Shown here piece after piece: positions 6,230 to 8,380 of a stretch of DNA of 8,380 nt. Each line of letters begins with the position of its first letter. Positions within the stretch are counted from its first letter, which is position 1. The notes beneath the pieces were generated by a model, which had not been told where the DNA came from, did no database searches, and saw only the letters and a list, made by a program, of their open reading frames with translations. The DNA is from Reyranella sp. (GTDB lineage Bacteria > Pseudomonadota > Alphaproteobacteria > Reyranellales > Reyranellaceae). A program made the translations under genes and the position numbers. The stretch covers positions 1 through 8,380 of the forward strand of contig JADHLS010000199.1 of NCBI GenBank assembly GCA_016780605.1. The letters run 5' to 3'.

Positions 6230-7726
6230 TCAGGCCGATTCGACGAGCAGCGAGAGCTGGCGATCCTCGACGCCCATCTGGTCGTCGAGCGAGATCGGGT
6301 AGTCGCCGGTGAAGCAGGCATCGCAGAAGGCAGGGTTGGCCGGATCGCGGCCGGGCAGGCCCATGGCGCGATAGAGTCCGTCGATCGAGACAAAGGCCAG
6401 CGAATCGACCTTGATGAACTTCGCCATGCCGGCGACGTCGTAGTGCGAGGCGAGCAGCTTGTCGCGCTCGGGCGTGTCGATGCCGTAGAAGCAGGGATTG
6501 GTCGTCGGCGGAGCGGCGATGCGCATATGCACCTCGCGGGCGCCAGCCTGGCGCACCATCTCGACGATCTTCATCGAGGTCGTGCCACGCACGATGGAAT
6601 CGTCGACCAGGATCACCCGCTTGCCCTCGATCATGGCGCGGTTGGCGTTGTGCTTCAGGCGAACGCCGAGATGGCGGATATGGTCGGCCGGCTCGATGAA
6701 GGTCCGGCCGACATAGTGGTTGCGGATGATGCCGAGCTCGAACGGCAGCCCCGACTGGGCAGCGTAGCCGATCGCGGCCGGTACGCCCGAATCGGGCACC
6801 GGCACGACGACATCGGCCGGCACCGGGCTTTCGCGCGCCAGCTCCATGCCGATGCGCTTGCGCGCGTCGTAAACGCCGACGCCTTCGACCTTGGAATCGG
6901 GGCGGGCGAAGTAGATGTGCTCGAACACGCAGAAGCGCCGCTTCTGCTTGGTGAAGGGCTTGATCGAGCGCAGGCCGTTGCCGTCGACGATGACGATCTC
7001 GCCCGGCTCGACGTCGCGCACGAAGCGGGCGCCGATGATGTCGAGGGCACAGCTCTCCGAGGTCAGGATCCAGGCGTCCTCCAGCCGGCCGATCACCAGT
7101 GGCCGCACGCCGAGCGGATCGCGCACGCCCAGAAGCTCCTCGTTGGTGAGGAGCAGCAGGGAATAGGCGCCTTTCACCCGGCCCAGCGCGTCGATCAGGC
7201 GGTCGACGACGGTCGAGTAGTTGGAACGGGCGATCAGATGGTTGATCACCTCGGTGTCGGTGGTCGACTGGAACAGGCAGCCTATCCGCACCAACTCCTT
7301 GCGCAGGAGATAGGCGTTGGTGAGGTTGCCGTTGTGGGCGAGCGCCAGGCCGCCGAAGTCGAAATCGGCGAAGATCGGCTGGATGTTGCGGTCGGACGAG
7401 CCGCCGGTCGTGGCGTAGCGGTTATGGCCGATCGCCGAATAGCCCTTCAGCTTGGCGATGACCGACTGCTCGCCGAAAATGTCGCCGACCAGGCCGGCGG
7501 CGCGGTGATTGTGGAAATGTCGGCCATCGAAGGTGACGATGCCCGAGGCCTCCTGGCCGCGATGCTGCAGGGCATGCAGGCCCAGTGCGGTATGGGCGGC
7601 AGCATCGGAAGTGCCGTAGATGCCGAACAGCGCACATTCCTCGTGAAACTTATCGAGGTCATGGTCGAGACGGTTAGGGGCACTGGACACGGCGGGGTTA
7701 TAACTGGTGACCGCCGTGTACGCCAT
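6230..7726 (-). CDS. purF: Amidophosphoribosyltransferase PurF, propeptide and [4Fe-4S] type
   Basis: 498-residue glutamine PRPP amidotransferase, the first committed step of de novo purine synthesis (PRPP plus glutamine to 5-phosphoribosylamine). The N-terminal Ntn glutaminase domain has its nucleophile at Cys31 in HEEC-ALFGIYG, so a 30-residue propeptide must be removed. HRGQEASG, HNRYATTG and AHNGNLTN line the glutamine site. The C-terminal phosphoribosyltransferase domain has the PRPP loop VILVDDSIVRGTTS (acidic pair D375-D376). Cysteines 266, 412, 468 and 471 match the four iron-sulfur ligands of the B. subtilis enzyme; the first two fall at mature positions 236 and 382. The start is ambiguous: TTG at 7729 and ATG at 7726 are adjacent; GTG at 7690 would leave a shorter propeptide. 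None has a strong Shine-Dalgarno; GAG at 7738-7736 is the best, inside the cvpA stop. It is 10 nt downstream of cvpA, suggesting translational coupling. Confidence 0.98.
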   Translation of the reverse strand: MAYTAVTSYNPAVSSAPNRLDHDLDKFHEECALFGIYGTSDAAAHTALGLHALQHRGQEASGIVTFDGRHFHNHRAAGLVGDIFGEQSVIAKLKGYSAIGHNRYATTGGSSDRNIQPIFADFDFGGLALAHNGNLTNAYLLRKELVRIGCLFQSTTDTEVINHLIARSNYSTVVDRLIDALGRVKGAYSLLLLTNEELLGVRDPLGVRPLVIGRLEDAWILTSESCALDIIGARFVRDVEPGEIVIVDGNGLRSIKPFTKQKRRFCVFEHIYFARPDSKVEGVGVYDARKRIGMELARESPVPADVVVPVPDSGVPAAIGYAAQSGLPFELGIIRNHYVGRTFIEPADHIRHLGVRLKHNANRAMIEGKRVILVDDSIVRGTTSMKIVEMVRQAGAREVHMRIAAPPTTNPCFYGIDTPERDKLLASHYDVAGMAKFIKVDSLAFVSIDGLYRAMGLPGRDPANPAFCDACFTGDYPISLDDQMGVEDRQLSLLVESA

Positions 7727-7736
7727 CAAGGATAAC

Positions 7737-8357
7737 TCACTGCGGCGGTTTGGTATCCGCGGCCGGCGGCTTGGCGTCTGCCGGTGGTTTGGTGTCGCCG
7801 GACGGTGGTGCGCCGGCCGGTGAGGGCGGCGTAACCGTTGAATCGCCGCCGCGGCCTTGCAGGCGGGTGCGAAAGCCCGACGGCAGAAATGGTTCCACGA
7901 AATTGGCCATTTCCTTGATCATGGGAAAGGTCGCCCCGCCCTCGACGGCCGGCGGCAGAGCCCGCGGGGCGAGATAGCCGTAGAACAGGAAGGCGGTGCC
8001 CAGCGCCACCCAGGCGCAGACGACGCCGAAGCCGGCGCCCAGGATGCGGTCGGGCTTGGCGAGCGGGCCGTTCCGCACGTAGCGCGACAGCGCGTTGGTC
8101 AGCATCACCAGCACGATCAGGGCGCCGACGAACACCGTCAGCATGGACAGAAAATAAGCAAGCTCGGTGCTGCCGACCAGCTGCTCGACCTCGGGCTGGA
8201 TCAGCTTGGCGAAGCGCCAGGCCACCCAGCCGGCGGCGATCCACGAGCCGATGAACAGCACAGCATGGGCGAAACCCGACGAGGCGCCGATCAGCGCGCC
8301 GAAGACGGCGACGGCGATGACGGCGACGTCGAAAACGGTGATTCCCAGCTTCTCCAT
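7737..8357 (-). CDS. cvpA: CvpA family inner-membrane protein
   Basis: 206-residue CvpA family protein. E. coli CvpA is needed for colicin V production and is linked to envelope stress resistance; its molecular role is not settled. Four hydrophobic segments are visible at about 7-25, 29-48, 67-89 and 105-128, with the family motif DRILGAGFG at 103-111 leading into the last one. Residues 169-206 form a Pro-rich, probably disordered tail with three near-repeats of Thr/Ala-Lys-Pro-Pro. The start is ATG at 8357, with AGGG (8364-8361) only three bases upstream and GGAG (8373-8370) twelve bases upstream, so the ribosome binding site is not clear. It lies directly upstream of purF, the order known from E. 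coli cvpA-purF. Its promoter must lie at or beyond the right edge of the window, where, from other alphaproteobacteria, radA might be expected (inference). Confidence 0.95.
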   Translation of the reverse strand: MEKLGITVFDVAVIAVAVFGALIGASSGFAHAVLFIGSWIAAGWVAWRFAKLIQPEVEQLVGSTELAYFLSMLTVFVGALIVLVMLTNALSRYVRNGPLAKPDRILGAGFGVVCAWVALGTAFLFYGYLAPRALPPAVEGGATFPMIKEMANFVEPFLPSGFRTRLQGRGGDSTVTPPSPAGAPPSGDTKPPADAKPPAADTKPPQ

Positions 8358-8380
8358 CGGCCCTAATCGCTCCGTTGCCT

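Noticed and set aside
6220..6393. Longer form of the SDR starting at 6393
   Set aside because: The extra 58 residues lie inside purF, are Ser/Arg/Pro-rich shadow sequence, and the GTG at 6219 has a well-spaced GAGG.
6443..7735. A 430-codon forward frame opposite purF
   Set aside because: It is an antisense shadow of purF, whose catalytic and iron-sulfur motifs are unmistakable.

Overview
The window is a GC-rich, densely packed bacterial chromosome segment. GTG and TTG starts, the PurF type, the BamB lipoprotein form and the gene order all point to an alphaproteobacterium, perhaps a Rhodospirillales- or Reyranella-like lineage (inference; no rRNA or other marker is present to place it). No IS transposase, tRNA, rRNA, CRISPR array or phage gene was found.

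Left block, + strand (about 115-3518): a yfgM-bamB-der operon in the order known from E. coli. It encodes a membrane-anchored TPR-like YfgM protein, the BamB beta-propeller lipoprotein of the outer-membrane assembly machine, and the double GTPase Der used in 50S ribosome maturation. The genes are 4 nt apart (yfgM/bamB) or overlap by 14 nt (bamB/der). der appears to start at a TTG inside the end of bamB.

Middle (3519-5496, + strand): a 268-nt non-genic gap holds a structured palindromic repeat element of about 163 bp, made of short GAA/TTC-loop hairpins enclosed by 9-bp terminal inverted repeats. After it comes a 569-residue protein with one N-terminal membrane anchor, a large probably periplasmic domain with six cysteines, and one clear TPR. 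I cannot assign it a function. The reading frame stays open through the whole repeat from an ATG just after der, so a 656-residue form is possible.

Right block, - strand (5488-8357): a cvpA-purF-SDR operon, read right to left. CvpA is an inner-membrane protein, PurF is the glutamine PRPP amidotransferase that starts purine synthesis (the propeptide, [4Fe-4S] type), and the third gene is a YciK-like short-chain dehydrogenase. This block converges on the middle gene, and the two stop codons overlap tail to tail by 9 bp.

Most of the window is conserved housekeeping sequence. The less ordinary parts are the repeat element, the uncharacterised anchored TPR protein next to it, and a few start-site and motif details.
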